From an uncultured Oscillospiraceae bacterium (GTDB taxonomy: Bacteria > Bacillota > Clostridia > Oscillospirales > Oscillospiraceae), in contig CALWXC010000005.1 of NCBI GenBank assembly GCA_944385415.1, forward strand, positions 1-64,000: 64,000 nt of DNA, read 5' to 3'. The notes beneath the pieces are model-generated. The model saw only the letters and a program-made list of their open reading frames with translations. It ran no database searches and was not told the origin of the DNA. The position numbers were made by a program, and so were the translations under genes. How positions within the stretch are numbered: position 1 is the stretch's first letter; every line of letters begins with the position of its first letter. This document shows, piece after piece, positions 31,221-40,349 of this stretch.

Positions 31221-32297
31221 ATGAAACATCCAGTGCGCCCCTTGGCGGCGCTGCTGCTGGGCTTGACTCTATGGACCGTACCGGCCGCCGCCGTAGAGAC
31301 GCAGCCGGCCTCCGAGGATCTGACGGCCCTGATGGACGACTTCCGGGCGGAGTATGGTCTGAATGAGGGGAACTTTTCCATCTGTTACTACAATACCGTC
31401 ACCGGTGAGGAGTACCGCTACAACGACACCAAGTTTATGATTGCGGCCAGCACCTATAAGCTGCCGCTGAATATGCACTACTATGAGATGGAGGCCGCCG
31501 GAGAAATCTCCTCTGCCACCATGATTGGCGCCACCACCCTGGCCGACGCCCATTATCAAAGCCTGGTGTGGTCTAACAATGACGTTTCCATCGACATGCT
31601 GTACAATCTCGGCAATTTCCGCACCTATAAAAATACCATGAAGCAGTATTTTACCATGCCGGACGAGGAAATCGACTCCATCTACTACGCCGACAACTAT
31701 TACTGCACGTCCATGATGCTGGACACGCTGAAGCACCTCTACGAGGGCGGCGACAAGTTCGACGAAATGATCGGCTATATGAAGCAGGCCCAGCCTGGGG
31801 AGTATTTCAAACTGTACGTCACCGACTATGAGATTGCCCACAAGTACGGTTACTATGTGGACGATGGCGTGACGGCTATCAATGACACGGGCATCATCTA
31901 TACGCCCCAGCCCTTCCTGCTGGCGGTGTACACCAGCGATGCCCCCGGCGGGGCAGAGGTCCTGGGCCGGGCGGCGGAGGTGCTGACGGAGTATACCGTC
32001 TCTCAGGACGTGCCGGAACCGGAGGAGCCGTCCACCGTGACGGACCAGCCGGAGACGACTGAACCGACGGAGACGCCGGAAACCACGGACAATGCCGAAC
32101 CGGGAGCCGTCCAGCCGGAGGAGCCGTCCACGGAGGAACCATCTACGGAGGAACCGGAAACGCCGGAACAGACGGAACCGAAGAAAGAGAGCGCCGAAGG
32201 GCTGCCGTTTTCGCCCTGGTGGCTGGCATTGGGGGGCGCGGCGGTGTTCCTGGTGGCCGATGTGGTGGTCATTATCAAGATTCTGCGGCGGCGGTAA
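31221..32297 (+). CDS. Membrane-anchored class-A-beta-lactamase-like serine hydrolase
   Basis: A 358-aa exported protein. The start at 31221 gives a signal peptide (MKHPVRPLAALLLGLTLWTV). A penicillin-recognising fold follows with the SxxK motif ASTYKLP (near residue 83), an SxN-type motif WSNNDVS, and KYG in place of KTG. A long Pro/Thr/Glu-rich linker (about 270-325) leads to a C-terminal TM helix (WWLALGGAAVFLVADVVVII) and a basic tail. It probably acts on peptidoglycan peptides or is an atypical beta-lactamase; whether it gives resistance cannot be inferred. Confidence 0.82.
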   Translation: MKHPVRPLAALLLGLTLWTVPAAAVETQPASEDLTALMDDFRAEYGLNEGNFSICYYNTVTGEEYRYNDTKFMIAASTYKLPLNMHYYEMEAAGEISSATMIGATTLADAHYQSLVWSNNDVSIDMLYNLGNFRTYKNTMKQYFTMPDEEIDSIYYADNYYCTSMMLDTLKHLYEGGDKFDEMIGYMKQAQPGEYFKLYVTDYEIAHKYGYYVDDGVTAINDTGIIYTPQPFLLAVYTSDAPGGAEVLGRAAEVLTEYTVSQDVPEPEEPSTVTDQPETTEPTETPETTDNAEPGAVQPEEPSTEEPSTEEPETPEQTEPKKESAEGLPFSPWWLALGGAAVFLVADVVVIIKILRRR

Positions 32298-32327
32298 AGA
32301 AAATTTTCAATCTGGGCAAATAAATTG

Positions 32328-32356
32328 TTGACACTGGGTGTAAAATATGCTATGAT
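32328..32356 (+). promoter_or_regulatory. Promoter of the five-tRNA operon
   Basis: TTGACA (32328-32333) and TATGAT (32351-32356) with a 17-nt spacer, 50 nt before tRNA-Gly. Confidence 0.85.
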
Positions 32357-32405
32357 GTTGTGGCTGACAAGGCCGCTTGCGGTTTTTCTGTCGGAACTGT
32401 CCGAT

Positions 32406-32479
32406 GCGGGTGTAGTTCAATGGCAGAATCCCAGCCTTCCAAGCTGGTCGCGTGGGTTCGATTCCCATCACCCGCTCCA
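32406..32479 (+). tRNA. tRNA-Gly (anticodon TCC)
   Basis: Acceptor GCGGGTG pairs with CACCCGC. The anticodon loop CTTCCAA gives TCC, the T arm has GGTTCGATTCC, and CCA is encoded. Confidence 0.95.
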
Positions 32480-32585
32480 TCTGCAAAGCAAGCAGCCTGT
32501 CTGTTTGCTTTCCAGGTGGACTGCGGTCTCCTGCGGAATAGCCTGTGCGAGAGGCGGTGCCGCTTGTCACACGGCAGTGCAGCAT

Positions 32586-32662
32586 ACGCCAGTAGCTCAG
32601 CTGGATAGAGCAACTGCCTTCTAAGCAGTAGGTCGGGGGTTCGAGTCCCTCCTGGCGTGCCA
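32586..32662 (+). tRNA. tRNA-Arg (anticodon TCT)
   Basis: Acceptor ACGCCAG pairs with CTGGCGT. The anticodon loop CTTCTAA gives TCT, and CCA is encoded. The 106-nt gap before it has no gene. Confidence 0.94.
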
Positions 32663-32704
32663 TTTTCAAGGACGGCGCTCCGGCAGCCTGTGGAAATTTC
32701 ATAT

Positions 32705-32782
32705 GGTGGGTGTGGCGCAGTTGGTTAGCGCGCCAGATTGTGGCTCTGGAGGTCGAGGGTTCGAATCCCTTCACCCACCCCA
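32705..32782 (+). tRNA. tRNA-His (anticodon GTG)
   Basis: Anticodon loop ATTGTGG gives GTG. The extra 5' G expected of tRNA-His is encoded and faces C73. CCA is encoded. Confidence 0.95.
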
Positions 32783-32836
32783 TTTACAATTTCCGTAGGC
32801 AGCCCAATACCGAAGGATTTGCAATATTCCGTATAT

Positions 32837-32911
32837 TGGGATGTCGCCAAGCGGTAAGGCACCAGACTTTGACTCTGGCATTCGTAGGTTCGAATCCTGC
32901 CATCCCAGCCA
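32837..32911 (+). tRNA. tRNA-Gln (anticodon TTG)
   Basis: Acceptor TGGGATG pairs with CATCCCA. The anticodon loop CTTTGAC gives TTG, and CCA is encoded. Confidence 0.95.
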
Positions 32912-32914
32912 AAC

Positions 32915-32990
32915 GACCCGCTAGCTCAGTTGGCAGAGCAATTGCCTTTTAAGCAATGGGTCCGGAGTTCGAATCTCCGGCGGGTCACCA
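32915..32990 (+). tRNA. tRNA-Lys (anticodon TTT)
   Basis: Acceptor GACCCGC pairs with GCGGGTC. The anticodon loop CTTTTAA gives TTT, and CCA is encoded. It is 3 nt from tRNA-Gln. Confidence 0.95.
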
Positions 32991-32997
32991 AAAAAGA

Positions 32998-33025
32998 CAT
33001 CCCTATACAGGGATGCTTTTTTTTT
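32998..33025 (+). terminator. Terminator of the tRNA operon
   Basis: CATCCCT (32998-33004) pairs with AGGGATG (33009-33015), followed by a run of nine T. Confidence 0.9.
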
Positions 33026-33222
33026 AATCTAAACGTCTGGATTTGAATAAGGCGGCGATCCCCAGGCCCTCTCCACCCGCTTGCTTATCCTGATTGGGTA
33101 AAATGGATTTGACCGATCATTTTTCACAAATCTCTCTTTCCTGTCTTCCATGTTCTCAGAATTTTTGGAGGGCATAAATATGGAGTGCTGTTTGAAGAGG
33201 GCATAGAGGAGGTATTGCTACA

Positions 33223-33711
33223 ATGATTTCAATCAGGGAAACAACGTCCAGTGACCTTAACAATGTGAAAAAGCTTTGGGCTGATGGAGATGTCATGAAG
33301 TTTGTCGGGTTTCCAGAAGGCTTACACGAAACAGATGAGACTATGAAAAAATGGCTTTCCTGGATTGAGCAAGGCAAACCACTCCGAAACCATTATTCGC
33401 TGTTTGACGATGGTGTTTACTGTGGAGAATCCTTTTATTCCATTGATATGGACCATAATAATAGTGCAGCTCTTGACATTAAGTTGTTCTCCTTTGCGCG
33501 AGGCAAAGGAATTGGTACAGCTGGCCTGAAGCATGCTATCAAGGAAGCCTTTGCAAACGGAGCCAAGACCGTATGGGTTGATCCCAATCCGCAGAATGTA
33601 AAAGCGATTGCGCTGTATCAACGCTTGGGTTTTGTTGTGAAAGAACCGCCTGCTCATGTTGCACAACGGGAAGAGGGCTGTGACGCAGTCTATATGGAAC
33701 TAAAACAATAG
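33223..33711 (+). CDS. GNAT-family N-acetyltransferase
   Basis: A 162-aa GNAT enzyme that would transfer acetyl from acetyl-CoA to an amine. The fold is visible from MISIRETTSSDLNNVKKLW to the acetyl-CoA loop FARGKGIGTAGLKHAI (R/Q-x-x-G-x-G/A) and the closing NPQNVKAIALYQRLGFV. The GAGGAGG site is strong. Codon use and base composition are AT-richer than neighbouring genes, and the gene sits just after the tRNA operon, so transfer by mobile DNA is likely. Substrate unknown. Confidence 0.87.
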   Translation: MISIRETTSSDLNNVKKLWADGDVMKFVGFPEGLHETDETMKKWLSWIEQGKPLRNHYSLFDDGVYCGESFYSIDMDHNNSAALDIKLFSFARGKGIGTAGLKHAIKEAFANGAKTVWVDPNPQNVKAIALYQRLGFVVKEPPAHVAQREEGCDAVYMELKQ

Positions 33712-33797
33712 TTCTTATTTCCGTGATGCTTTCAAAGAAAGAATTGCCCGCTGTTCTATACTGAAGCTGCGCTACCATGTTTTGAGAGGGGATTTCA

Positions 33798-34415
33798 ATG
33801 CTTGACAGTAAAGGGTTTAATCTGTGGGCAGACGGATATGATCAAGCAGTCGGTGTCTCAGATGCAGAGAACACATATCCATTTGCAGGCTACAAGGATG
33901 TCCTTGGGAGCATTTTTCAGACTATAATGGAACGGCCGGACCCTGTCGTACTGGATATCGGGTTTGGGACAGGCGTCCTTACAACAAGGCTGTATCAATG
34001 TGGCTGTACCATTTATGGGCAGGATTTTTCATCAAAAATGATTCAACTGGCATCGGAGAAGATGCCGGACGCAAAACTCTATCAAGGAGATTTTACAAAG
34101 GGCTTAGTTGAACCGTTGCTATGCCGGAATTACGATTTTATTGTGGCGACATACTCTTTGCATCACCTAACCGATGAACAAAAGATCAGTTTCATTCCGA
34201 TCCTGATCGAGCACTTGCAGGAGGGTGGGAAAGTTCTGATTGGGGATGTTGCTTTTGAGACACGCGAAGATTTAAATCAATGCCGCTTAAACGCGGGAGA
34301 TCAATGGGATGAGGAAGAAATTTACTTTGTTGCTGAGGAGTTGAAAACGAAATTCCCAAGCCTCGCTTTTACAAAGGTATCCTCTTGTGCAGGCGTGATT
34401 TCATTATCTCGATAA
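33798..34415 (+). CDS. Class I SAM-dependent methyltransferase
   Basis: A 205-aa methyltransferase. The SAM-binding motif is VVLDIGFGTGVLTTRLYQCG (about 50-69), with the acidic residue in IYGQDFSSKM and the post-motif IVATYSLHHLTDEQK. Small-molecule methyltransferases of this pattern are common in Firmicutes; the target cannot be told. It forms a low-GC pair with the acetyltransferase 86 bp upstream. Confidence 0.86.
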   Translation: MLDSKGFNLWADGYDQAVGVSDAENTYPFAGYKDVLGSIFQTIMERPDPVVLDIGFGTGVLTTRLYQCGCTIYGQDFSSKMIQLASEKMPDAKLYQGDFTKGLVEPLLCRNYDFIVATYSLHHLTDEQKISFIPILIEHLQEGGKVLIGDVAFETREDLNQCRLNAGDQWDEEEIYFVAEELKTKFPSLAFTKVSSCAGVISLSR

Positions 34416-34432
34416 CGTTCCGACTGAAATCA

Positions 34433-34473
34433 GCAATTAGCCCCGGATTCCATGGGAATCCGGGGCTAATTGC
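34433..34473. terminator. Terminator with perfect 19-bp stem
   Basis: Arms 34433-34451 and 34455-34473 pair at all 19 positions around an ATG loop. It separates the methyltransferase gene from the convergent liv operon and probably stops both. Confidence 0.9.
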
Positions 34474-34511
34474 TTTGATACATTTTTTTAAAATAGGGGT
34501 CCGATTCCGGC

Positions 34512-35219
34512 TCAACCGCCCAGATAAGCGGCCTTGACGGCGGGGCTTTCGGCCACTTCCTTGCCGGTGCCGGACATGGTGACGCGGCCCGTCTCCAGAA
34601 CGTAAGCCCGGTCAGCCACTTCCAACGCCATGGAGGCGTTCTGCTCCACCAGGAGAATGGTGGTACCCTGGGCGTGGAGCTCCCGGATGATATCAAAGAT
34701 CTGTTCCACCAGCAGAGGGGCAAGGCCCATGGAAGGCTCATCCAGCATCAGCAGCTTGGGATGGGACATCATGGCCCGTCCCATGGCCAACATCTGTTGT
34801 TCACCGCCGGACAGGGTACCGGCTACCTGCTTATACCGTTCTTTCAAACGGGGAAACAGTTTATAGATTTTCTCAATGTCCTCGTCCACGCCGCTGTTGG
34901 GCTGGGTGTAAGCGCCCATTTCCAGATTGTCCCGGACGGACATCTGCAAAAAGACGCGGCGGCCTTCGGGACAGTGGGCCATGCCCATGGCCACGATCTT
35001 GTGGGGCGGCACATGGTTGATGGACTGACCCAGGAAGTCCACGGTACCGGTCTTGCTGCGGAGCAGGCCCGAAACCGTGTTGAGGATGGTGGATTTACCC
35101 GCACCGTTGGCGCCGATCAGCGTCACCACTTCGCCCTCATTGACCGTAAAGGACACGTCCTTGATGGCGTGGATGGAGCCATAGTACACATTGATATTGT
35201 CAACCTTCAAAAGCTCCAT
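34512..35219 (-). CDS. livF: Branched-chain amino acid ABC transporter ATPase LivF
   Basis: A 235-aa ABC ATPase with Walker A GANGAGKST (about 35-43), signature LSGGEQQMLAMGRAMM, Walker B LLMLDEPSMGLAP and the H-loop region ILLVEQNA. VEQN with NVYYG..HAIKDVSF at the front is typical of LivF. Last gene of the liv operon, 3 bp after livG. Confidence 0.95.
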   Translation of the reverse strand: MELLKVDNINVYYGSIHAIKDVSFTVNEGEVVTLIGANGAGKSTILNTVSGLLRSKTGTVDFLGQSINHVPPHKIVAMGMAHCPEGRRVFLQMSVRDNLEMGAYTQPNSGVDEDIEKIYKLFPRLKERYKQVAGTLSGGEQQMLAMGRAMMSHPKLLMLDEPSMGLAPLLVEQIFDIIRELHAQGTTILLVEQNASMALEVADRAYVLETGRVTMSGTGKEVAESPAVKAAYLGG

Positions 35220-35222
35220 ACC

Positions 35223-36053
35223 TTACGCCTCCTTCTTCTTGCCGAGGTACGCCTCGATGACCGTGGGGTTGGACTGGATTTCCTCCGGCGTGCCCTTGGC
35301 AATGATTTTGCCGTAGTTCAGCACACAGATACCCTCGCAGATGCCCATGACCAAACTCATATCGTGCTCGATGAGCATGATGGCAATGTGGAACATATCG
35401 CGGATTTTGCGGATATTGTCCATGAGCTCCGCCGTCTCCGAGGGGTTCATACCGGCGGCGGGTTCGTCCAGCAGCAGAATGCCGGGCTTGGTGGCCAGGG
35501 CCCGAACGATTTCCAACCGGCGCTGTGCGCCGTAGGGCAGAGAACCGGCCCGATGATCGGCCAAATCCTGCATATCGAAGATGGACAGCAGCTCCATGGC
35601 CTTTTCGTGGGCCTTTTTCTCCTGCTTCCAGTAGCTGGGGGCCCGCAGAATGCCGGACCACATGGAATAGGGCAGCTGGTTGTGCAGACCGATTTTCACG
35701 TTCTCCTCCACGGTGAGGGAGGAGAACAGGCGGATGTTCTGGAAGGTACGGGCGATACCGGCTTGATTGACCTGGACGGTGTTCATGCCGTGGGTGTCAA
35801 TGCCGCCCAGCAGCACCGTGCCGCGGGTGGGCTGGTAGACCTTGGTCAGCAGGTTGAACACTGTGGTTTTGCCGGCGCCGTTGGGTCCGATGAGACCGGC
35901 GATCTCCGTGCGGCCAATGGTCAGGTTGAAGTCGTCCACGGCCGTCAGACCGCCGAAATCGATGCCCAGGCCGATGCACTCGAGAATGGGCGACTTGTCG
36001 GCGTCGCGCTCGGGAATGCGGGCCTCTCTCTGGACAGAAACGAGCTTACTCAT
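35223..36053 (-). CDS. livG: Branched-chain amino acid ABC transporter ATPase LivG
   Basis: A 276-aa ABC ATPase with Walker A GPNGAGKTT and FNLLTKVYQPTRG after it, the LivG insertion with RTFQNIRLFSSLTVEENV, signature region LPYGAQRRLEIVRAL, Walker B ILLLDEPAAGMNP and IMLIEHDM. Its ATG overlaps the livM stop. Confidence 0.95.
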   Translation of the reverse strand: MSKLVSVQREARIPERDADKSPILECIGLGIDFGGLTAVDDFNLTIGRTEIAGLIGPNGAGKTTVFNLLTKVYQPTRGTVLLGGIDTHGMNTVQVNQAGIARTFQNIRLFSSLTVEENVKIGLHNQLPYSMWSGILRAPSYWKQEKKAHEKAMELLSIFDMQDLADHRAGSLPYGAQRRLEIVRALATKPGILLLDEPAAGMNPSETAELMDNIRKIRDMFHIAIMLIEHDMSLVMGICEGICVLNYGKIIAKGTPEEIQSNPTVIEAYLGKKKEA

Positions 36054-37132
36054 TTACCACGGACCTCCTTGGCAGGTTTTTTGAAGAAACGGGTGCGGAT
36101 GCGCTCAAAGAACAGCTTGAAGGTGGGATTGTTGGTGGCCAGCATGACCAGAATCAGCACGATGGCATAGACCAGCATCCGGAATTCCGCGAAGGAGCGC
36201 AGCATCTCCGGCAGCACCGTCAGCAGGGTGGCGGCGATGATGGAGCCCCAGATATTGCCCAGACCGCCCAGGACCACGAACACCAGCACCAGGATGGAGG
36301 TGTTGAAGTTGAACTTGGTGGCCTGGAGGGAGGCCATGTTGAGGCCGTACAGGGCACCGGAGGCGCCCGCCAGGGCGGCGGAGGTGACGAAAGCCATCAG
36401 CTTGTATTTGGTGATGTTGATGCCCACGCTCTCGGCGGCAATGCGGTTGTCCCGCAGGGCCATGATGGCGCGGCCGGAACGGCTGCGGATCAGGTTGAGC
36501 ACCACAATCAGCGTCACCATGACCAGAATGAAACCGGCGGTAAAGGTGGAAATGGTGGTGGTGCTGGTGGCGCCCTGGGCGCCCTTGATGATTTCGATAC
36601 CGTTTTCCGTCAGGCCCAGGTCCGCCACGGTCTTTTGACCGTTGAGGTTGAACATCATGTGCAGACCGTTTTCATCGTAGCCCACCAGCAGGCAGTTGAC
36701 CAGCTCCTTGATGATTTCACCAAAGGCCAGGGTCACAATGGCCAGATAGTCGCCGCGGAGCCGCAGTACAGGGGTACCAACCAGGAAACCGGCGATGGCG
36801 GCGAAGAACGCACCCAGGACCATGGCTACGGCCAGACGAACCCCGTCGGAGGGAATGGCCGATTGGAGGGACATGGCGGCGATGATGCCGGAGAAGGCGC
36901 CGACGCTCATAAAGCCCGCGTGGCCCAGGCTCAGCTCTCCCAGGATGCCCACAGTCAGATTCAGGGAAATGGCCATGGTCACATAGGCGCAGATGGGTAC
37001 CAGCTGGCCGCTGAGGGAACGGCTGATGGCTCCCTCTTTTTGCAGAATTGTCATGACCACGAAGGCGATGATCACACCGGCATAGGTCAGGAAGTCCGTG
37101 CGGGTGCGTTTGTTGCGAAGATTGATTTTCAT
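36050..37132 (-). CDS. livM: Branched-chain amino acid ABC transporter permease LivM
   Basis: A 360-aa permease with about nine TM helices. It carries the family pattern NLTVGILGELSLGHAGFMSVGAFSG and the EAA-like loop with AVLRDNRIAAESVGINITKYKL-type sequence (read as MALRDNRIAAESVG). The ATG at 37132 follows GAGGTGAGTGGA; the frame also opens at an upstream GTG, which has poorer spacing. Confidence 0.94.
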   Translation of the reverse strand: MKINLRNKRTRTDFLTYAGVIIAFVVMTILQKEGAISRSLSGQLVPICAYVTMAISLNLTVGILGELSLGHAGFMSVGAFSGIIAAMSLQSAIPSDGVRLAVAMVLGAFFAAIAGFLVGTPVLRLRGDYLAIVTLAFGEIIKELVNCLLVGYDENGLHMMFNLNGQKTVADLGLTENGIEIIKGAQGATSTTTISTFTAGFILVMVTLIVVLNLIRSRSGRAIMALRDNRIAAESVGINITKYKLMAFVTSAALAGASGALYGLNMASLQATKFNFNTSILVLVFVVLGGLGNIWGSIIAATLLTVLPEMLRSFAEFRMLVYAIVLILVMLATNNPTFKLFFERIRTRFFKKPAKEVRGK

Positions 37133-37142
37133 TCCACTCACC

Positions 37143-38021
37143 TCACACTTTCTCCATAACCTTCTTGCCGAGCAGACCCGTGGGCTTCACCAGCAGCACG
37201 ACGATGAGGACGGCGAAGACGATGGCGTTGGCCAGTTGCATGGAGATATAGGCTTTGGCCAGGGCTTCAATGACGCCCAGCAGGATGCCGCCCAGGAATG
37301 CGCCGGGGATGGAGCCGATTCCGCCGAAGACGGCGGCGGTAAAGGCCTTGATACCAGGCATGGAGCCGGTGGTAGGCATCAGGGACGGGGAGTAGGAGCA
37401 CAGCAGGACGCCGGCCACAGCGGCCAGTGCCGAGCCGATGGCAAAGGTCACGGAAATGGTCTGGTTGACGTTGATGCCCATGAGCTGGGCAGCGCCCTTG
37501 TCCTCGGAGCAGGCCCGCATGGCCTTGCCCATTTTGCTCTTGGAGGTGAACAGCGTCAGGCCCGCCATGATGACCAGACAGACAATGACGGTGAGGATGG
37601 AGATGTACTGAATGCTGAGCTTGCCGCCGAACAGCTGCAGGGTGCCGGAGATGATGGGGGTGTAGCTCTTGGCAGCAGCGCCCCAGATCAGCAGGGCGGA
37701 GTTTTGCAGCAGGTAGCTGACGCCGATGGCGGTGATGAGGACCGCCAGGGAGGGGGCGGCGCGCAGGGGCTTGTAAGCCAGACCCTCAATGACGATGCCC
37801 AGGACCGTACAGACAGCCATGGCCAGCAGAATGGAAACCACCGCAGGCAGACCCAGATAGGTAGTGGCGCAGAAGGAGATGTAGCCGCCCACCATGATGA
37901 CGTCGCCGTGGGCGAAGTTCAGCATCTTGGCGATGCCGTAGACCATGGTGTAGCCCAGGGCGATGATGGCGTAGACGCTGCCCAGGCTGATGCCGCTGAT
38001 GAGGTAGGACAAAAATTCCAT
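37143..38021 (-). CDS. livH: Branched-chain amino acid ABC transporter permease LivH
   Basis: A 292-aa permease with about eight TM helices. It has the LivH pattern ISLGSVYAIIALGYTMVYGI, NFAHGDVIMVGGY, ACSEDKGAAQLMGI (coupling loop) and AAVFGGIGSIPGAFLGG. It pairs with LivM to form the translocation pore. GAGGTG precedes the ATG. Confidence 0.95.
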   Translation of the reverse strand: MEFLSYLISGISLGSVYAIIALGYTMVYGIAKMLNFAHGDVIMVGGYISFCATTYLGLPAVVSILLAMAVCTVLGIVIEGLAYKPLRAAPSLAVLITAIGVSYLLQNSALLIWGAAAKSYTPIISGTLQLFGGKLSIQYISILTVIVCLVIMAGLTLFTSKSKMGKAMRACSEDKGAAQLMGINVNQTISVTFAIGSALAAVAGVLLCSYSPSLMPTTGSMPGIKAFTAAVFGGIGSIPGAFLGGILLGVIEALAKAYISMQLANAIVFAVLIVVLLVKPTGLLGKKVMEKV

Positions 38022-38199
38022 GATTGGGTGACACCTCTTTTTACTCTTAAATTCAAAATACGACTATTCTGTGGCAGAAACAGGGGCATAGCCCCCGGCT
38101 GCTGCCGCTGTTTCTACCACAGCAAAAAAGATGCGGATACCGCCGGAGAGGGGACAGGCCCTCTCCGACGGCCAAAATCGGGATATCCCGGCCGGATGT

Positions 38200-39411
38200 T
38201 TAGTTGGGCAGGGTGTAGACGCCGTCCTTGATGACAACGGCCATGGGAGCCTTGGAGACCTCGCCGGTGGCCTGCCAGGTCATGTTCTGACCGGTCAGAC
38301 CGTTGTAGGTCAGCGTGGGCATCGCAGCTACCAGAGCCTCGCAGATGTCGGTGGTGGACATGTCGGCGGTGCAGCCGGCAGCTTCAATGGCGGCCTTGAC
38401 GATATACACGGCGTCATAGGCGTCGGCAGCGAACTGGTTGGGCACCTCGCCGTAGGCTTCCTGATACTTGGCGACGAAATTCTTGGTCAGATCGTCGGTG
38501 GCATCGGCAGAGAAGGGGGTCAGCAGCATGACGCCTTCCGCCAGAGAGGTGTCAAAATTCTCCAGGGTCAGAATGCCGTCCATGCCGTCCACACCGAAGA
38601 AGGTGGGAGCGTAGCCCATGGCGTTGGCCTGGTTCAGAATGATGGAAGCGGGCTGATAGTAGATAGGCAGGAACAGCAGGTCGGCGCCCTTGGACTGGGC
38701 ATCGGTCAGCTGCACAGTGAAGTCGGTGGCGGTGTCGGCGGTGAAGGTACCCTCGGTGACAACCTCCAGACCCTTGGCCTCGGCTTCTTCTACGAAGGTG
38801 TCGCGGATGCCCTGGGAGTAGGCGTCGTCGTTGCGGTAGATGATGGCAATCTTGGAGTCGGGCATGTTCTCAGCAATGTAGTCAGCGGCGCCGGTGCCCT
38901 GGTTGGGGTCGGTGAAGCAGACCTGGAACACGTTGTCCTTGCCGTCAATCACATCGGTGGAGGAACCGGAGGGGGTGATCATAAAGGTGCGGTCGGTATA
39001 GACCTGAGCGGCCACAGCCGTGGCGGCGCCGGAGGTGGTGGGACCGACCAGAATCTGCATACCCCAGTCCATCAGATTGTTGTAAGCGTTCTTGGACTTC
39101 TCGCCGTCGGCCTCGTCGTCCTGCTTGTTCAGCTCGAACTTGACGGTGCTGTCGCTGGCGTTGATCTCGTCCACGGCAATCTGTGCGCCGTTGACAACGG
39201 CCTGGCCGTAAATGGCGGCGTCGCCGGTCAGGGGACCGACCGCACCCAGTTTGAACGCGCCCTCAATGGTTTCGGAGCTGCCGGTATCGGCGGTGTCGCC
39301 GCCGGTGGCAGCGCCGTCAGTAGCGGGTTCGCTGGTGTCTTTGCTGCCGCAGGCGGTGAGGCAGCCGAAGGTCATGGTCATGGCCAGCAGAAGGCAGAGG
39401 ATCTTCTTCAT
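38200..39411 (-). CDS. Branched-chain amino acid ABC transporter binding lipoprotein (LivJ/LivK-like)
   Basis: A 403-aa exported lipoprotein. The start at 39411 (MKKILCLLLAMTMTFGCLTACG) has AAAGGAG at 9 nt, and the lipobox Cys is near residue 21; an ATG 6 nt earlier is possible. The type-I periplasmic-binding fold follows: FKLGAVGPLTGDAAIYGQAVVNGAQIAVDEIN at the start, then LVGPTTSGAATAVA and YRNDDAYSQGIRDTF. It delivers Leu/Ile/Val or related substrates to LivHMGF. First gene of the operon, which reads through 178 bp to livH. Confidence 0.93.
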   Translation of the reverse strand: MKKILCLLLAMTMTFGCLTACGSKDTSEPATDGAATGGDTADTGSSETIEGAFKLGAVGPLTGDAAIYGQAVVNGAQIAVDEINASDSTVKFELNKQDDEADGEKSKNAYNNLMDWGMQILVGPTTSGAATAVAAQVYTDRTFMITPSGSSTDVIDGKDNVFQVCFTDPNQGTGAADYIAENMPDSKIAIIYRNDDAYSQGIRDTFVEEAEAKGLEVVTEGTFTADTATDFTVQLTDAQSKGADLLFLPIYYQPASIILNQANAMGYAPTFFGVDGMDGILTLENFDTSLAEGVMLLTPFSADATDDLTKNFVAKYQEAYGEVPNQFAADAYDAVYIVKAAIEAAGCTADMSTTDICEALVAAMPTLTYNGLTGQNMTWQATGEVSKAPMAVVIKDGVYTLPN

Positions 39412-39541
39412 TTTCATTTTCTCCTTTTGCATTAGATTACGAAAGCGGTGCGGGTAAAAAAACGGGACCGACCTCGGTTTTGGCCCGTCTTTTCCGGTGA
39501 TTTCCCACAAAAAATTGTGGTACATCGAATTTCGTGACTTC

Positions 39542-39570
39542 ATTCTATGCTTTTTCCTCTGTAAAGTCAA
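39542..39570 (-). promoter_or_regulatory. Promoter of the liv operon
   Basis: On the minus strand TTGACT (39570-39565) and TAGAAT (39547-39542) are separated by 17 nt, giving a leader of about 120 nt before the binding-protein ATG. Confidence 0.72.
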
Positions 39571-39797
39571 TGCAAATAGTGAATATGGATTTACCAAATG
39601 TTCTTGCACATTTTCAACAAAATGCACAAGCAAAAACGCTCTATTTTGTTTATTCATACCAGTATTACAAATGCTCATAGACCATTCATACCCCCAAAAT
39701 GGACTGCAAAATGTCCGCATAGAGCGGACGTTTGCGCGAAAACCGTGGAATTTCCCGTGGCTTTGTTGTGTCCACCCGGTGCGGTTGACGCAAAAAA

Positions 39798-39819
39798 GGC
39801 GCGTCCCGAAGGACGCGCC
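39798..39819 (-). terminator. Terminator of the FmdE-like gene
   Basis: GGCGCGTCC (39798-39806) pairs with GGACGCGCC (39811-39819). On the minus strand it is followed by TTTTTTG. Confidence 0.88.
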
Positions 39820-39842
39820 CCTTGCACAGGCATGCAGCAGTT

Positions 39843-40349
39843 TTACCAATCCCGGTCGCCGTCGCTGCCGTAGAGGTCATCGGGGGGCAGCACCGTGGGG
39901 GTGACCACGGGGCGGGGATTGCGGACCATACAGGCCGAGGACAAAATGCAGTTGGGGGCCTTTTCCGGCACCTCGTTGCCCTCGGTGACCTGGAACAGCT
40001 TTTCCAGAGGCATGGCCAGAAGCTTTTCCGTCAGACCCGGCCGGTCCCGCAGCCAGGGCCGCAGGGCCAGATGAATGCTCCGGTCTGTCCGGGGGTCACA
40101 GAAGCGAAAGGCCATGCGGCGGCGGCTCTGGACCCGCAGCTTTCCGTTGCCGATGGTGCAGCCCAGCACCGACTGGATGGCATCGATGGCGCAGGAAAAA
40201 CTCTCCGCCGTGCACACCACGTCACAGGGGCCCTCCTCCAGACCAAACTGCTCCATGATATAAGCTGTGGCCCTTGCGCCGATGGCCAGGGCCGGACAGG
40301 CACAGCCGTGGAATTCCACCGCCCGCGCCCACGCTTTTTCTAATTCCAT
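39843..40349 (-). CDS. FmdE-like formylmethanofuran dehydrogenase subunit E family protein
   Basis: A 168-aa protein with the FmdE signature FHGCACPALAIGARATAYIM at residues 13-32, where FmdE normally has HGHxCPGLxxG. CTAESFSCAIDAIQSVLGCTIGNGKL matches the second conserved block (CxxDAIQxxxGCTxGxGN/K). FmdE proteins bind zinc and are found with molybdenum enzymes or alone in non-methanogens, where their role is unclear. The start at 40349 has a GAGGAG site. It is a single-gene unit. Confidence 0.85.
   Translation of the reverse strand: MELEKAWARAVEFHGCACPALAIGARATAYIMEQFGLEEGPCDVVCTAESFSCAIDAIQSVLGCTIGNGKLRVQSRRRMAFRFCDPRTDRSIHLALRPWLRDRPGLTEKLLAMPLEKLFQVTEGNEVPEKAPNCILSSACMVRNPRPVVTPTVLPPDDLYGSDGDRDW

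Larger units (their letters stand above)
39412..39842. other. Intergenic region between liv operon and FmdE-like gene
   Basis: A 431-bp AT-rich stretch without a convincing gene. It holds the liv promoter (39542-39570), the FmdE-gene terminator (39798-39819) and a TGCACA/TGTCC-rich segment (39590-39740) with several short inverted repeats that might bind a regulator. The long open frame through it on the minus strand is an upstream extension of the binding protein and has no support. Confidence 0.6.
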
